The notes: a model not told the origin generated them from the letters alone. A stretch of 64,000 bases of DNA from Flavobacterium sp. 1355 (GCF_017833415.1 NZ_JAFICC010000010.1:124001-188000), one strand, 5' to 3'. Positions 16,138 to 25,281 are shown, numbered from the stretch's first letter. Program-made: numbers and translations.

Positions 16138-18220
16138 TTTCTAATTCCTGAGCTCTGTATTTTTCTATAATTGCAAAAAATGCAATTCCTTCTTCTATAT
16201 ATTGTTTCGCAAATGCTTCACTCGGTTCATTTTGATTGATTTGATAAACCAATTCTCTGAATGATGTAGGCAATCCGATTTTGGCGCTTTCAATAAAAAC
16301 TTTATCAAACAAATCAACAATTCCTGCATGATTGTTTGTTTTTTCGTTTTCTGAAAGTAATAATGCCTTAGCTCCATTTACAAATCCTGCATAAGCATGG
16401 TAAATAGCATCTGACCATTTTCCTTCGTCGAAAGATTCCTGAGCGAAAGTCAATTTATCCTTAGCTTCTAATAATAAAGTTGCTACTAAATCAATTACAA
16501 CTCCGGCACATTCTCCAACTCCAACTGCTTTTACATAGTTATCAGCGTTACCCCAATCAACAAAATCCGCTTCTGTTAAATTGGTTACATCTGCAAAAGG
16601 TTTTAAAATTTCATAGAAATATTTTTCTCCTTTTTGATCGTAATAGTTTAGGAATTTTTCTCCGTTTGCATTAGCATCAAAATCATTTAAGATCGTACGC
16701 AAAGCATCCGGGCCTCTTCTACTTGGAATTTTGATTACTTTGTCTGCAAAACGTCCTTCTCCGTTTCCTAATCTTCCTCCTCCTAATAATACTTGTAAAG
16801 CCGGAGCTACTAATTTTCCTGAATTGATAGACATTCCCTGAAAACCAATGGCAGACATGTTATGCTGCCCACAAGCATTCATACAACCCGAAATTTTAAT
16901 TTCGATTTCGCGGTTGTTTAAGTACTGCGGATATTCTGCATTTATTACTTTTTCTAATTCTTCTGCAATACCGGTACTACTTGCAATCCCCAAATTACAA
17001 GTATCTGTACCGGGACATGCCGTAATATCAACTGTAGAATTGTAACCTAAGTGAACAAAGTCCAGTTTGGCTAATTCCTGGTAAAAGAAGGGAAGATTCT
17101 CTTCTTTTACATGACGTATTACTATATTTTGTCGCAATGAAAAACGTAATTCATTTGCTGCGTAATTTTTAATTAAAGCGGCTAATAATCTGGCTTTATC
17201 GGTATAAAAATCTCCTAAAAGAACTTTGATTCCAATAGCGTAATAGCCTTCTTGTTTCTGCTTAATTACATTTGATTTTTTCCAGGCTTCATAAGCAGCT
17301 GTATCTTCAATTGTAACTTGCGGAACTTCTAATAACGGTTCTGCAATTGGTCCGTCAAAAGCAGTGGTGTCAATTTCGTACGTTTCAAATGCGATTGCTT
17401 TTTTCTCTTTTTCAACCAAATCAAGAAAAACATCTTTTCCGATTTCTTTGATTAGGAATTTCATACGCGCTTTCATTCTTTTTGCACGCTCTCCGTATCG
17501 GTCAAAAATACGGATGATTCCTTCTGCAGTCGGGATGATTTGGTTTACCGGAACAAACTCTGAAAGCAATTCAGCATGAGCTGGCTGAGAACCCAAACCT
17601 CCACCAAACATAATTTTGAATCCGCGTTGTCCGTCAACGATTTTTGGAATAAATCCTAAATCATGCAAATAACTCAAAGCGGTATCTTCGTCAGATGATG
17701 AGAACGAAATTTTGAATTTACGCCCCATTTCCTGACAAATCGGGTTTCTTAATAAATATTGAAACATAGCGTGTGCGTATGGCGAAACATCAAATGGTTC
17801 GTTTACATCTACACCTGCTAATTCACTTGCTGTAATATTTCTAACCGTGTTACCACAAGCTTCACGCAAGGTAACATCGTCTTTGGCCAAATTTGCCCAA
17901 AGCTCCGGTGTTCTGTCTAAACTCACATAGTGAATCTGAATATCCTGACGCGTTGTAATGTGTAAACGTCCTGTAGAATATTCGTCAGAAACTTTAGTGA
18001 TACGCACCAATTGCTCGCTGGTTACTTTACCGTAAGGCAATTTAATACGAATCATTTGAACGCCTTCCTGACGTTGTCCGTAAATTCCGCGTGCTAAACG
18101 CAGACTACGAAAACGCTCATCATCAATTTTTCCTCCACGGAATAAATGAATCTTTTTTTCTAAATCGATAATCTCTTTTTGAACTATCGGATTTTCTATT
18201 TCTGTTCTAAAACTTTCCAT
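16130..18220 (-). CDS. Ferredoxin-dependent sulfite reductase with C-terminal HEPN-like domain
   Basis: This 696-residue protein reduces sulfite to sulfide. The N-terminal two-thirds is a sulfite/nitrite reductase hemoprotein with two ferredoxin-like halves. The siroheme-4Fe4S ligands are in TACPGTDTCNLG and SGCMNACGQHN, and basic residues lie in the RLARGIYGQRQEG and TTRQDIQ strands. The last 140 or so residues (after VGVGECAGVVIDL) form a helical region with LTFAQESFDEGKWSDAIYHAYAGFVNGAKALLL. This resembles HEPN domains and is typical of the Bacteroidota form. No flavoprotein partner CysJ is present, while a ferredoxin reductase lies in the operon. The start at 18220 (MESFRTEIENP) is used because the upstream 21 codons lie in a short-repeat tract. 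Confidence 0.9.
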   Translation of the reverse strand: MESFRTEIENPIVQKEIIDLEKKIHLFRGGKIDDERFRSLRLARGIYGQRQEGVQMIRIKLPYGKVTSEQLVRITKVSDEYSTGRLHITTRQDIQIHYVSLDRTPELWANLAKDDVTLREACGNTVRNITASELAGVDVNEPFDVSPYAHAMFQYLLRNPICQEMGRKFKISFSSSDEDTALSYLHDLGFIPKIVDGQRGFKIMFGGGLGSQPAHAELLSEFVPVNQIIPTAEGIIRIFDRYGERAKRMKARMKFLIKEIGKDVFLDLVEKEKKAIAFETYEIDTTAFDGPIAEPLLEVPQVTIEDTAAYEAWKKSNVIKQKQEGYYAIGIKVLLGDFYTDKARLLAALIKNYAANELRFSLRQNIVIRHVKEENLPFFYQELAKLDFVHLGYNSTVDITACPGTDTCNLGIASSTGIAEELEKVINAEYPQYLNNREIEIKISGCMNACGQHNMSAIGFQGMSINSGKLVAPALQVLLGGGRLGNGEGRFADKVIKIPSRRGPDALRTILNDFDANANGEKFLNYYDQKGEKYFYEILKPFADVTNLTEADFVDWGNADNYVKAVGVGECAGVVIDLVATLLLEAKDKLTFAQESFDEGKWSDAIYHAYAGFVNGAKALLLSENEKTNNHAGIVDLFDKVFIESAKIGLPTSFRELVYQINQNEPSEAFAKQYIEEGIAFFAIIEKYRAQELENA

Positions 18221-18304
18221 TTCTTTTAGTTTATAGTTTATGGTTGGTTGTTTATGGTTGGTTGTTGGCAGGATAACTATCAACTAAAAACCAAAAACTA
18301 TCAA

Positions 18305-19549
18305 CTATCGAATAAATCCTACTCCTGCTGTGGTGTTCGTTGCCGTATCAATTAAGATAAAAGCTCCGTTTGATTTATTCTCGTTATAGGCATCAAAATA
18401 TAAAGGCTTGCTTAATTTGATGGTTACTTCTCCAATTTCGTTGATCGCTAATTGCGATGCTTCTTTTGTTCCTGAATAATCTGTTGAGATGGTATTTTTG
18501 ATACTTTCTACTTTAGCTAAAACTGAATTGGTGTTGTGCTGTACAATATATTTGGTACCGGCAACCAGTTTTTTGCTGTCCATCCAACAGACCGTTGTTG
18601 TGATTTCTTTTTCAATTTTTGGAAGTTCTGATGATTTTACAATCATATCGCCTCTTGTCACATTGATATCATTTTCTAATTCAATTGTGATCGATGAACC
18701 TGCAACGGCTTCGTCATATGTTTTATCGAAAAAGTGAATTTTTGAAACTTTTGATTCCGTTAAAGAAGGAAGAACTGTAACAGCATCTCCAACTTTAATA
18801 GAGTTTCCGTATAATTTTCCGGCATAACCTCTGAAATCATGGTATTCTTCTGTTTTAGGGCGAATCACAGTCTGAACCGGGAAACGTGCTTTTCCTGCTT
18901 CAAAAACATCCGAAGAATGTAATCCTTCTAAATGTTCCAATACTGTTTGACCGTCATACCAAGGCATATTTTCAGATTTATCCACTACGTTTCCGCCGTT
19001 GATGGCGCTTAACGGAATGTAACTTACGTTTTGCTCTTTGAAAGTACTTTTAGCATTTAATGCCTGAAAATCAGCTTTGATTTTATTGTAAACTTCTTCA
19101 GAATAATCAACTAAATCCATTTTATTGATCGCTACGATTACTTCTTTTACTCTCAATAAATTATTGATAAAAAAGTGACGGTACGTTTGTTCAATAACAC
19201 CTTTTCTGGCATCAATTAAAATAATAGAAACCTGAGAAGTAGAAGCTCCTGTAACCATGTTTCTGGTATATTCTACGTGACCCGGAGTATCGGCAATAAT
19301 GTAACTTTTCTTTGCAGTCGAAAAATAAATATGTGCTACGTCAATTGTAATTCCTTGTTCTCTTTCTGCTACTAATCCGTCAGTTGCCAAAGAAAAATCC
19401 AAATAATCGTACCCTTTTTGTTTACTGCTTTTTTCGATTGCCTCAATTTTATCTGTCGTCAATGATTTTGTATCATACAATAATCTTCCGATCAAAGTAC
19501 TTTTTCCATCATCTACACTTCCTGCTGTTGCTATTTTTAAAACGTCCAT
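18305..19549 (-). CDS. cysN: Sulfate adenylyltransferase subunit 1 (GTPase)
   Basis: This 414-residue EF-Tu-like GTPase couples GTP hydrolysis to APS formation by CysD. G1 is GSVDDGKSTLIGRLLYD, followed by the switch region REQGITIDVAHIYFST, G3 DTPGHVEYTRNM and G4 NKMD. Two beta-barrel domains follow. No APS kinase (CysC) domain is fused, in keeping with an APS-reducing pathway. The start at MDVLKIATAGS (19549) is taken instead of an in-frame ATG 13 codons upstream, which falls in a TTTCAGG-type repeat tract. Confidence 0.95.
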   Translation of the reverse strand: MDVLKIATAGSVDDGKSTLIGRLLYDTKSLTTDKIEAIEKSSKQKGYDYLDFSLATDGLVAEREQGITIDVAHIYFSTAKKSYIIADTPGHVEYTRNMVTGASTSQVSIILIDARKGVIEQTYRHFFINNLLRVKEVIVAINKMDLVDYSEEVYNKIKADFQALNAKSTFKEQNVSYIPLSAINGGNVVDKSENMPWYDGQTVLEHLEGLHSSDVFEAGKARFPVQTVIRPKTEEYHDFRGYAGKLYGNSIKVGDAVTVLPSLTESKVSKIHFFDKTYDEAVAGSSITIELENDINVTRGDMIVKSSELPKIEKEITTTVCWMDSKKLVAGTKYIVQHNTNSVLAKVESIKNTISTDYSGTKEASQLAINEIGEVTIKLSKPLYFDAYNENKSNGAFILIDTATNTTAGVGFIR

Positions 19550-19682
19550 CTTATTATATTGTTTCAGGTTTAAAGTTTCAGGTTTCATGTTATCTAAAAA
19601 CTTATAAATCTGTATGTTTTTTTTGAATTTTACTTTCTGTTGTTCCCTTCTAACATCTAACTTTTAACTTCTTACTAAAAAA

Positions 19683-20582
19683 TTAAAAGTACCCCTGTTG
19701 TTTTCTTTTTTCCATTGCGGCTTCAGAACGTTTGTCGTCAATTCTGGCGCCTCTTTCAGAAATAGTTGAAGTTCTGATTTCTCCAACAACTTCCTGAATG
19801 GTTGCTGCGTAAGATTCAACAGCGGCTGTACAACTCATATCTCCAACGGTTCTGAAACGAACAATTCGTTCTTCGATTTGTTCGTCTTCTTCCTGATACA
19901 CAAAAGGAGAATGCGACCAGATTAAACCGTCTCTCAAAAAAACTTTTCTTTTATGTGAAAAATAGATGGATGGAATCTCGATATGTTCTTTTTCGATATA
20001 ACTCCAAACGTCTAATTCTGTCCAGTTTGAAATTGGGAAAACACGAACGTTTTGACCATTTTCTATTTTTCCGTTCAAAATATCAAACAATTCCGGACGT
20101 TGGTTTTTTTCATCCCATTGACCAAAATCGTCACGAACTGAGAAAATACGTTCTTTGGCTCTTGCTTTTTCTTCATCACGACGCGCTCCACCAATACAGG
20201 CATCAAACTTAAATTCTTCGATTGCGTCTAAAAGTGTGATCGTCTGCAAGCTGTTTCTACTAGAATATTTTCCGGTTTCTTCAACTACTTTTCCTTCATC
20301 AATAGCATCCTGAACATTACGAACGATTAATTCTAATCCTAACTCTTCTACCAATTTATCTCTGAAAGCAATTGTTTCAGGAAAATTGTGTCCAGTATCA
20401 ACGTGCAAAAGAGGAAACGGAATCTTTGCAGGGAAAAAAGCTTTTTGTGCCAAACGCACTAATGTTATAGAATCTTTTCCTCCAGAGAAAAGTAAAACCG
20501 GTTTGTCAAACTGTGAAATTACTTCTCTGAAAATGTATATTGCTTCACTCTCTAAAGCGTTTGTTTTTAATACTGAACTCAT
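19683..20582 (-). CDS. cysD: Sulfate adenylyltransferase subunit 2
   Basis: This 299-residue PP-loop ATPase makes adenosine 5'-phosphosulfate from sulfate and ATP together with CysN. The PP-loop is LLFSGGKDSITLVRLA. HVDTGHNFPET and the basic ARRDEEKARAKERIFS segment are family hallmarks, and the end ERGARIDDKRSEAAMEKRKQQGYF is characteristic. The start at MSSVLKTNALESEA (20582) excludes an eight-residue upstream extension that lies in a repeat tract. It belongs to the minus-strand sulfate operon between cysH and cysN. Confidence 0.96.
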   Translation of the reverse strand: MSSVLKTNALESEAIYIFREVISQFDKPVLLFSGGKDSITLVRLAQKAFFPAKIPFPLLHVDTGHNFPETIAFRDKLVEELGLELIVRNVQDAIDEGKVVEETGKYSSRNSLQTITLLDAIEEFKFDACIGGARRDEEKARAKERIFSVRDDFGQWDEKNQRPELFDILNGKIENGQNVRVFPISNWTELDVWSYIEKEHIEIPSIYFSHKRKVFLRDGLIWSHSPFVYQEEDEQIEERIVRFRTVGDMSCTAAVESYAATIQEVVGEIRTSTISERGARIDDKRSEAAMEKRKQQGYF

Positions 20583-20684
20583 TGTTTTTTGTTTAAAAAG
20601 TTTCAAGTTTCAGGTTTCAAGTTTTGTGGTGTACTCTGAAATTCTCAACTATTGTTTTATTCTATTCTCTTGATTCTATTCTCT

Positions 20685-21395
20685 TTACTCTTTCTTAGCG
20701 CTGTGCAATCCGCATTCTTTATGGCTTGATTCCCACCACCATCTTCCGGCTCTAATATCTTCACCAGGAAAAATGGCTCTTGTACATGGCGCGCATCCTA
20801 TACTTACGAAACCTTGTTTGTGTAAAGCATTTTGAGGAACCTTGTTTTCTGACAAATACGTTTCAACTTCTTCTAAACTCCATTTTAATAATGGATTGAA
20901 TTTAATGATTTCGAAACCTGCGTCGTATTCAAATAAATTTAAATCTTGTCTGTTCTCCGATTGTTCGGCTCTTAAACCTGTGATCCAAACTGAATTTCCT
21001 GCCAAAGCTTTTCTTAACGGAACTACTTTTCTAATAAAACAGCATTCTTTTCTATTCTCAACCGAATCATAAAAGCTGTTTGGTCCTTTTTGTTTCAGTA
21101 AATTTTCCACTGCTGTTGCTTCCGGAAAATAAACCTCTATTGGCTTTTTATATTTTTTTAATGTTTTATGAAAAACATCATACGTTTCCTGAAATAACCT
21201 TCCTGTATCTAAGGTAAAAATGGTAATATCCTGATTACTTTTTGCAATATAATCTGTAATAACCTGATCTTCCTGACCGAAGGATGTAGAAAAAGTTACT
21301 TTCCCCGGAAATTCCTTTGCTAAAAAGGCTAAGGTTTCCTCTAGCGAAAGATCTTTTGTTATATCTAATAATGATTCTATAATTGGTGCACTCAT
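20685..21395 (-). CDS. cysH: Adenylyl-sulfate (APS) reductase, thioredoxin-dependent
   Basis: This 236-residue PP-loop reductase converts APS to sulfite and AMP with thioredoxin. STSFGQEDQVI is the PP-loop region. The paired cysteines in KECCFIRK and the CAPC in IGCAPCTRA form the CC..CxxC set that binds a [4Fe-4S] cluster. That set marks APS reductases as distinct from PAPS reductases. The catalytic Cys is in KECGLH near the C-terminus. Absence of an APS kinase from the operon agrees with direct APS reduction. Confidence 0.94.
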   Translation of the reverse strand: MSAPIIESLLDITKDLSLEETLAFLAKEFPGKVTFSTSFGQEDQVITDYIAKSNQDITIFTLDTGRLFQETYDVFHKTLKKYKKPIEVYFPEATAVENLLKQKGPNSFYDSVENRKECCFIRKVVPLRKALAGNSVWITGLRAEQSENRQDLNLFEYDAGFEIIKFNPLLKWSLEEVETYLSENKVPQNALHKQGFVSIGCAPCTRAIFPGEDIRAGRWWWESSHKECGLHSAKKE

Positions 21396-21422
21396 ATTCT
21401 CTTTTCCTTTTCTAAAATTATT

Positions 21423-22310
21423 TTACAATAATTTAGATAATGTTTTTAAACTCAATATTATAATTACAATTCCAACCGCAACCATCATTGGCTTTCTTTT
21501 GATTTTATTTACTAGATATGCTCCTAGTGGCGCAGCAATCACTCCTCCTAAAATCAATCCTATAATCACCTGCCAGCCATGAATTCCTCCAAAAAGCATA
21601 AAAGTGATACCACTTGCAAATGAAATCGCAAACTCTGCAGCATTTACTGAACCTATTGTATATCTAGGATTTCTTCCTCTTCCTAATAATGTTGAAGTTA
21701 CAATTGGTCCCCAGCCTCCGCCACCTACAGAATCCATAAAACCTCCAAAAACGGCTAAAACGCCCAATTTTTTAGTTTTCTTTTTTACGATGTTTTTTCT
21801 TAAAGCTTTTTTTATGATAATAATCGCCAAAACAATCATATATACTGCGATAAACGGCTTAATAACATCTCCATTAATTACATCTGCCAATAAATAAGCT
21901 CCTGTAATAGAACCTAAAACGCCTGGAATTAATAAATGCCTTACCAACTTTTTGTTGATGTTTCCAAAACGGTGATGAGAAAGTGCCGATGCTCCGGTAG
22001 TAAACATTTCTGAAACGTGTACTGCCGTACTACTCACAACCGGCGGAACTCCATAAGCCAATAAAAATGATGTTGAAGTTGCTCCATATCCCATTCCTAA
22101 AGTTCCATCTACCAACTGAGCAAAAACTCCGATGGCAAAAAACACCAATAACTCTTCATTAAATCCTTCTATAAGTCCGTTCCACGAAAACTCAGCGTGG
22201 TGATTATATATTAAAATAGATAATAAACCTATTAATAAAACAACCGGAATTCCAATCCAGAGCTTTTCTTTTAAAGAATCACCATTATTTATTTTCAGGT
22301 CTTTTTCCAT
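21423..22310 (-). CDS. TSUP-family membrane transporter, first gene of the sulfate operon
   Basis: This 295-residue membrane protein of the TauE/SafE (TSUP) family has about eight hydrophobic helices arranged as two repeats. The GTLGMGYGATSTSFLLAYGVPP and GGWGPIVTSTLLGRGRNP motifs are typical. Family members move sulfite, sulfate, sulfonates or related anions. As the first gene of the sulfate-assimilation operon it is a good candidate for sulfate uptake, but export of excess sulfite cannot be excluded. It is transcribed from a strong flavobacterial promoter with a likely operator at its start point. Confidence 0.88.
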   Translation of the reverse strand: MEKDLKINNGDSLKEKLWIGIPVVLLIGLLSILIYNHHAEFSWNGLIEGFNEELLVFFAIGVFAQLVDGTLGMGYGATSTSFLLAYGVPPVVSSTAVHVSEMFTTGASALSHHRFGNINKKLVRHLLIPGVLGSITGAYLLADVINGDVIKPFIAVYMIVLAIIIIKKALRKNIVKKKTKKLGVLAVFGGFMDSVGGGGWGPIVTSTLLGRGRNPRYTIGSVNAAEFAISFASGITFMLFGGIHGWQVIIGLILGGVIAAPLGAYLVNKIKRKPMMVAVGIVIIILSLKTLSKLL

Positions 22311-22338
22311 TTTAACAAGTTTATATTGTCTTAAAAAT

Positions 22339-22361
22339 CTATTACCCTATCGGCTTAGTAG
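22339..22361 (-). promoter_or_regulatory. Candidate repressor operator at the start of the sulfate operon
   Basis: CTATTACCCTATCGGCTTAG (extended to 22361) lies immediately downstream of the expected transcription start of the minus-strand operon. The core TTACCCTATC plus a GTA half-site recurs at 35059-35076 in the metY/metK intergenic region and, less exactly, at 30856-30873 before the metX riboswitch. An Rrf2-family gene 1.5 kb away is the natural candidate for the binding protein. Confidence 0.55.
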
Positions 22362-22370
22362 ATTACTTTG

Positions 22371-22399
22371 CAAAAGTACTATTTATTTATAATAATCAA
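22371..22399 (-). promoter_or_regulatory. Promoter of the sulfate-assimilation operon
   Basis: On the minus strand, TTG (22397-22399), 18 bases, then TACTTTTG (22371-22378) matches the flavobacterial consensus exactly. The start point would be near 22365, giving a leader of about 55 bases before the TSUP gene. Confidence 0.78.
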
Positions 22400-22619
22400 A
22401 ACAATATTTGGATTTTTTTAAACCTACAATAAGATATTAATGCCGTTGTAGAGAGATATTTACAATAGAAACTTATTTATTTAACAAATATGCAGTCTTA
22501 GCGATATATTCAAACAATATTTTTAGGTCAAATGGTTGTTTTTTAAAATAGATTTTAATCTCTACAATATCTATAGGATAATTATAAAATTGTTTTTATT
22601 TTAGCGCCAAATTTTTATT

Positions 22620-23402
22620 ATGGATTTTCAGATTGGTCTGGTAATTGCCGGTTTAGTGGTTGGATTTGTTGTAGGATTAACTGGTGTTGGCGGAGGCTCA
22701 TTGATGACGCCAATTTTACTGTACTTTGGTATTCCACCTACTAAAGCAGTTGGTACAGATTTACTTTATGCGGCATTTACCAAAATGGGAGGTGTTTTTG
22801 TACACCACAAAAAAAGCAATATAAACTGGCAAATTACGGGTTGGTTAACTCTCGGGAGTGTTCCTGCTGCTTTGATAACTTTGTGGATATTGAATAGTAT
22901 TAAAACAGACATTGAAACTATAAACAGAGTTATTAAATACAGTTTAGGCTGGGCATTATTATTTACATCGGTCGCTATTATATTCAAAAAGAAACTTTTG
23001 AATTTTTCTCAAAAACATGCCGGGGATAAATTCCATAACGAAAGCACTACTCAAAATATGCTGACTATTGCAATTGGGGTTTTATTGGGAGCAACTGTAA
23101 CGCTGACTTCTATTGGGGCGGGAGCTTTAGGAACAGTAACCTTGTTTTTTTTATATCCGCTTTTGCCCACGCCTCGTTTGGTAGGAACCGAAATTGCACA
23201 TGCCGTTCCATTAACTTTAGTGGCTGGAATTGGTCATGCTTCTATGGGAAATTTAGATTTAGCTTTATTGGGACAATTATTATTAGGTTCTCTTCCGGGA
23301 ATTTATATCGGAAGCAGCTTAAGCGGAAAGGTTCCTGATTTATTTCTTAGAAATGCTATTGCCGTTATGCTTTTTCTTGCTGGTTATAAGTTGATTTTTT
23401 AA
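22620..23402 (+). CDS. TSUP-family membrane transporter, divergent from the sulfate operon
   Basis: This 260-residue TauE/SafE-type permease has the two-repeat signature GLTGVGGGSLMTPILLYFGIPPTKAVGTDL at the N-terminus and TLTSIGAGALGTVTLFFLYPLLPTPRLVGTEIAHAVPL in the second half. It belongs to a different branch from the TSUP gene that heads the sulfate operon. The divergent arrangement suggests a linked role in sulfur anion movement, perhaps one importer and one exporter. The direction is not readable from sequence. Confidence 0.87.
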   Translation: MDFQIGLVIAGLVVGFVVGLTGVGGGSLMTPILLYFGIPPTKAVGTDLLYAAFTKMGGVFVHHKKSNINWQITGWLTLGSVPAALITLWILNSIKTDIETINRVIKYSLGWALLFTSVAIIFKKKLLNFSQKHAGDKFHNESTTQNMLTIAIGVLLGATVTLTSIGAGALGTVTLFFLYPLLPTPRLVGTEIAHAVPLTLVAGIGHASMGNLDLALLGQLLLGSLPGIYIGSSLSGKVPDLFLRNAIAVMLFLAGYKLIF

Positions 23403-23424
23403 GACCAAAGAGTTATTACATATA

Positions 23425-23466
23425 AAAAGAAAGACCATTTCATACTTCTGAGATGGTCTTTCTTTT
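23425..23466. terminator. Bidirectional terminator between TSUP gene and rrf2
   Basis: The arms AAAAGAAAGACCAT and ATGGTCTTTCTTTT enclose a 14-base loop, with T-rich ends on both strands. The convergent genes ending at 23402 and 23491 both use it. Confidence 0.85.
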
Positions 23467-23490
23467 ATGTTTTTCATTATTAAATTTGAC

Positions 23491-23901
23491 CTAAAAGGCA
23501 ATATCTGCCAAAGAATTACTTTCTAATATTTTGAGTGTATTGTCACGAACTTCTGTCATTAATCGTCTTGCAGCGCAAGTAGATTCATCATCACAATCAT
23601 CACATCTTTCGTAGAAATTATGACTTGCACAAGGCAATAAGGCGATTGGTCCTTCGAGAATACGATAGACTTTTGCCATACTAATGTCCTTTGGATCTTT
23701 TATCAGATAATAGCCGCCACCTTTACCTTTTTTTGCTCCAAGGAAACCGGAGTTTCTTAGCAGCAATAAAATACTTTCCAGGAATTTAATCGAAATATGT
23801 TCGCTTTTTGCAATTTCGGCTATTTGTACAGGTTCGTTATTTTCTCGTCTGGCTAAATAGGTTAAAGCTTTAATTCCGTATTTTGTTTTCTTTGAAAGCA
23901 T
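23491..23901 (-). CDS. Rrf2-family transcriptional regulator, likely sulfur/cysteine regulator
   Basis: This 136-residue winged-helix regulator has an N-terminal MLSKKTKYGIKALTYLA and recognition-helix region HISIKFLESILLLLRNSGFLGAKKGKGGGYYL, all typical of Rrf2 (IscR, NsrR, CymR). It has four cysteines in the C-terminal loop, CASHNFYERCDDCDDESTC, spaced C-x8-C-x2-C-x5-C. This differs from the three-Cys pattern of IscR and NsrR, but a bound cluster or metal remains possible. Position beside the sulfate operon suggests control of that operon. The upstream region has an inverted repeat GAATATAAC/GTTATATTC (23998-24024) that may be an autoregulatory site. Confidence 0.87.
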   Translation of the reverse strand: MLSKKTKYGIKALTYLARRENNEPVQIAEIAKSEHISIKFLESILLLLRNSGFLGAKKGKGGGYYLIKDPKDISMAKVYRILEGPIALLPCASHNFYERCDDCDDESTCAARRLMTEVRDNTLKILESNSLADIAF

Positions 23902-24084
23902 TTTTATATTTTAGATGTTAGAGTGTTGACTTTAGATTTCTATTCCAAAGTAACAAACTATATATTTTTCTGCAACAAAAATAAACTTTTTAAATGAGAA
24001 TATAACAGAACGAAAGTTATATTCTACTAAATTAGTATAGTTTAACTAATTTGCTTCTGTAGCAATTTTAGCTTAACGGATAAT

Positions 24085-24588
24085 TTATGATTCTGTTTCA
24101 GTTGCACCAATTAATTTCAATTCATGAAACAATCGAACCTCTTCCTCTAAGGCTTTTTTATTGACAACATATGTATCAGAAATAGAGTCATGCCATCCTC
24201 TGCTTCCTAAAAAAGAGAAATTATCAAAAGGGATTAAACGAGAAAAAGATCTTTTGACAACTGATCCAAAATCTGGTTTTTCACCATTTTCATCAACTAA
24301 AACTGTTCCTGTGATAAACTTACCAATCGATCTGCCAAATATTCCTTCGGTGATAAAAAAATAGGATAAATATATAACTACCAACACCAAATTCCACCCG
24401 GAATCTCCCATACCATCCATTGCTTCCCGCAAACCATCGAGGCCAAACAAACCAATAAGAACACCGATAAATAAACATATCATTACAAATATGATTGTAA
24501 CAAATATAAAATCTAAAATGTAATTTAAAAAGCGTTGGCCGCTTGAAGCCAGTAATGTTTCATCAAGAATATAAGTAGAGTTGCTCAT
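24085..24588 (-). CDS. RDD family membrane protein
   Basis: This 167-residue protein begins the RDD domain with ASSGQRFLNYILDFIFVTIIFVMICLFIGV and has a second helix pair around residues 65-85. FGRSIGKFITGTVLVDENGEKPDF and SFSRLIPFDNFSFLG give the conserved Arg and Asp residues. The function of RDD proteins is largely unknown; some act in Na+/H+ exchange or as accessory membrane proteins. A promoter-like CAAAAATA (24635-24642, minus-strand TATTTTTG) precedes it. Confidence 0.82.
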   Translation of the reverse strand: MSNSTYILDETLLASSGQRFLNYILDFIFVTIIFVMICLFIGVLIGLFGLDGLREAMDGMGDSGWNLVLVVIYLSYFFITEGIFGRSIGKFITGTVLVDENGEKPDFGSVVKRSFSRLIPFDNFSFLGSRGWHDSISDTYVVNKKALEEEVRLFHELKLIGATETES

Positions 24589-24683
24589 GTGTAATTGGTT
24601 TTTATTGTTGTTAATGTTTTTAGTTATGGAACAACAAAAATATACTTTTTGACGAAAGAATTGCTAAAAAGTAAGAAAAGAGT

Positions 24684-25199
24684 CTACCTTAAATTTTTAC
24701 AAATTACAAAAGCATTTTTTTGCTGTAGATATAGCTGATGGCTTTCGTTTTGCAAAATCTCTCCAGCTATTTTTAAGTCTGAAAACCACTTTGGGTCTGG
24801 CTTTTTTAAATCTTTTTCTCCAAAATATAATTTGATTTTGCAGTTAGGTGTTTTTGTTTCAAAACGTAATCTTGTAGATGAAACTGCAATTAGCTGAGAT
24901 ACATTTAACCCTTTTAAAGAAGCTTTCCAGGCAATGGTTCCTCCTATGCTAAATCCCAAAATCGTTATTTCTTTTTTCTCATAAGCCAATAATGCCTTTA
25001 TGACATTGTCTATTCCGCCGTTTATAAATTGACTGTGAATATTTGCTTCATCATTATCAGGAGAAATACCCGCCAATTGAAGAATATCATAATATTGAGT
25101 ATCAAAATCTGATTCTAATATCTCTGTATAATGTTTTATCCATTCCGGGTTTTTACCTCCAAATAAATCTGATAAAATAACCAATCTGGGTTTTGGCAT
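24684..25199 (-). CDS. Small alpha/beta-hydrolase-like protein, unknown
   Basis: This 171-residue protein opens with PRLVILSDLFGGKNPEW. A G-x-S-x-G nucleophile elbow (ILGFSIGGTIAWKAS, about residue 84) and a late His in NESHQLYLQQK support an alpha/beta-hydrolase fold of reduced size. The strand LYFGEKDLKKPDPKW could carry the acidic residue. The substrate is unknown. It lies downstream of metZ on the same strand, but a terminator separates them. Confidence 0.65.
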   Translation of the reverse strand: MPKPRLVILSDLFGGKNPEWIKHYTEILESDFDTQYYDILQLAGISPDNDEANIHSQFINGGIDNVIKALLAYEKKEITILGFSIGGTIAWKASLKGLNVSQLIAVSSTRLRFETKTPNCKIKLYFGEKDLKKPDPKWFSDLKIAGEILQNESHQLYLQQKNAFVICKNLR

Positions 25200-25233
25200 A
25201 ATATAAATTTTAAAAACTAAATTTCAGATACTA

Positions 25234-25260
25234 AAAAGGGCTATTAAATAAATAGCCCTC
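25234..25260 (-). terminator. Terminator after the metZ-like gene
   Basis: GGGCTATT and AATAGCCC arms with a U tract on the minus strand (plus-strand CTAAAAAGG), 22 bases past the stop of the gene at 25282. It probably ends the metX-thrA-osmC-metZ transcript. Confidence 0.8.
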
Positions 25261-25281
25261 TTAATTTTTGTATAATTTACG

